Shown piece by piece: positions 63,708-64,000 of a stretch of 64,000 nt of DNA. The position numbers and the translations under genes are program-made. The stretch covers positions 17,125,261 to 17,189,260 of the forward strand of contig OY755181.1 of the NCBI GenBank assembly GCA_963576735.1, given 5' to 3'. This DNA is from Bedellia somnulentella. Taxonomy: Eukaryota > Arthropoda > Insecta > Lepidoptera > Bedelliidae. Below the pieces are notes generated by a model that saw nothing but the letters and a program-made list of their open reading frames with translations, had not been told where the DNA came from and made no database searches. The stretch's first letter is position 1, and every line of letters begins with the position of its first letter.

Positions 63708-64000
63708 GTTTGTTGAAAATAAATGTTTTTTTATTTTAAAATTTACCTTGCATGAAAACTTTATCTATATTGTTATCGGGATGGCCAAAATCTTGAAATG
63801 AATTAATGACAAGCATTCACTCACTGTAGCGACCTCTGTTCTGTACTTCAAGCATCAGCTTCTCATAAAGTCGCTCTGACTTCTCTCCCATATCCTACAT
63901 CGGGTAATGCTAGAATTTCTTATTAATCGACTTCATAAAAGGAGGTTCTCAGTTCGATTGTTTCTATATACGTATGTTTGTCCGCGATTATCTCGCGTTT

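Overview
The window is AT-rich nuclear DNA of an animal. It has GT/AG introns and is packed with transposable elements. The intron-rich, insect-style genes, Penelope-like and RTE-like retroelements, tRNA-headed SINEs and many MITEs suggest an insect, most likely a moth or butterfly. The exact taxon is inference; no marker gene is present.

Three host genes can be supported. (1) A BTB/POZ-BACK protein resembling BTBD17 lies on the minus strand. Its 14 coding exons run from 45698 down to 15085, all splice phases agree, and about 542 aa are encoded. (2) A short intronless type II membrane protein with a glucosidase II beta-like (PRKCSH-like) cysteine domain lies on the plus strand at 46290-46859. 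It diverges from gene 1 across 591 bp. (3) An FKBP52/FKBP59-type co-chaperone (two FKBP domains plus TPR) lies on the plus strand in 7 exons, 53353-63245, with a polyadenylation signal at 63702. A THAP-domain pseudogene lies at 28006-28774.

Layout: 1-8900 has no host gene and is mostly repeats and unassigned AT-rich DNA, including a Penelope-like element in inverted-arm form at 7175-8436. 8932-20850 is a tandem segmental duplication of the 3' end of the BTBD17-like gene (copy 1 8932-11936, copy 2 12480-20850, a TIR element at the junction). It duplicates the last two coding exons. Copy 2 also holds a 410-bp tandem array that triplicates a splice acceptor. 20850-45700 holds the upstream exons in repeat-filled introns: a pogo-like transposon with a nested hAT, several MITEs, and decayed copies of exon 9. 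45700-53300 holds the divergent promoter, gene 2 and repeats. 53300-63750 holds the FKBP gene, whose 5.4-kb second intron carries LINEs, a TRIM retrotransposon and a large palindrome.

Four short repeat families recur and are named here for convenience. 'A' is a ~250-bp SINE-like element ending in (TATG)n. 'B' is a tRNA-headed SINE ending in (TATGT)n-like repeats. 'C' is a tRNA-like body between inverted termini. 'D' is a ~0.5-kb TIR element. Families A, B and the resident RTE-like LINE share a 3' module (short hairpin, CGTGA-like box, microsatellite tail), which points to LINE-driven SINE mobilisation. No CRISPR array, rRNA or convincing free-standing tRNA was seen.
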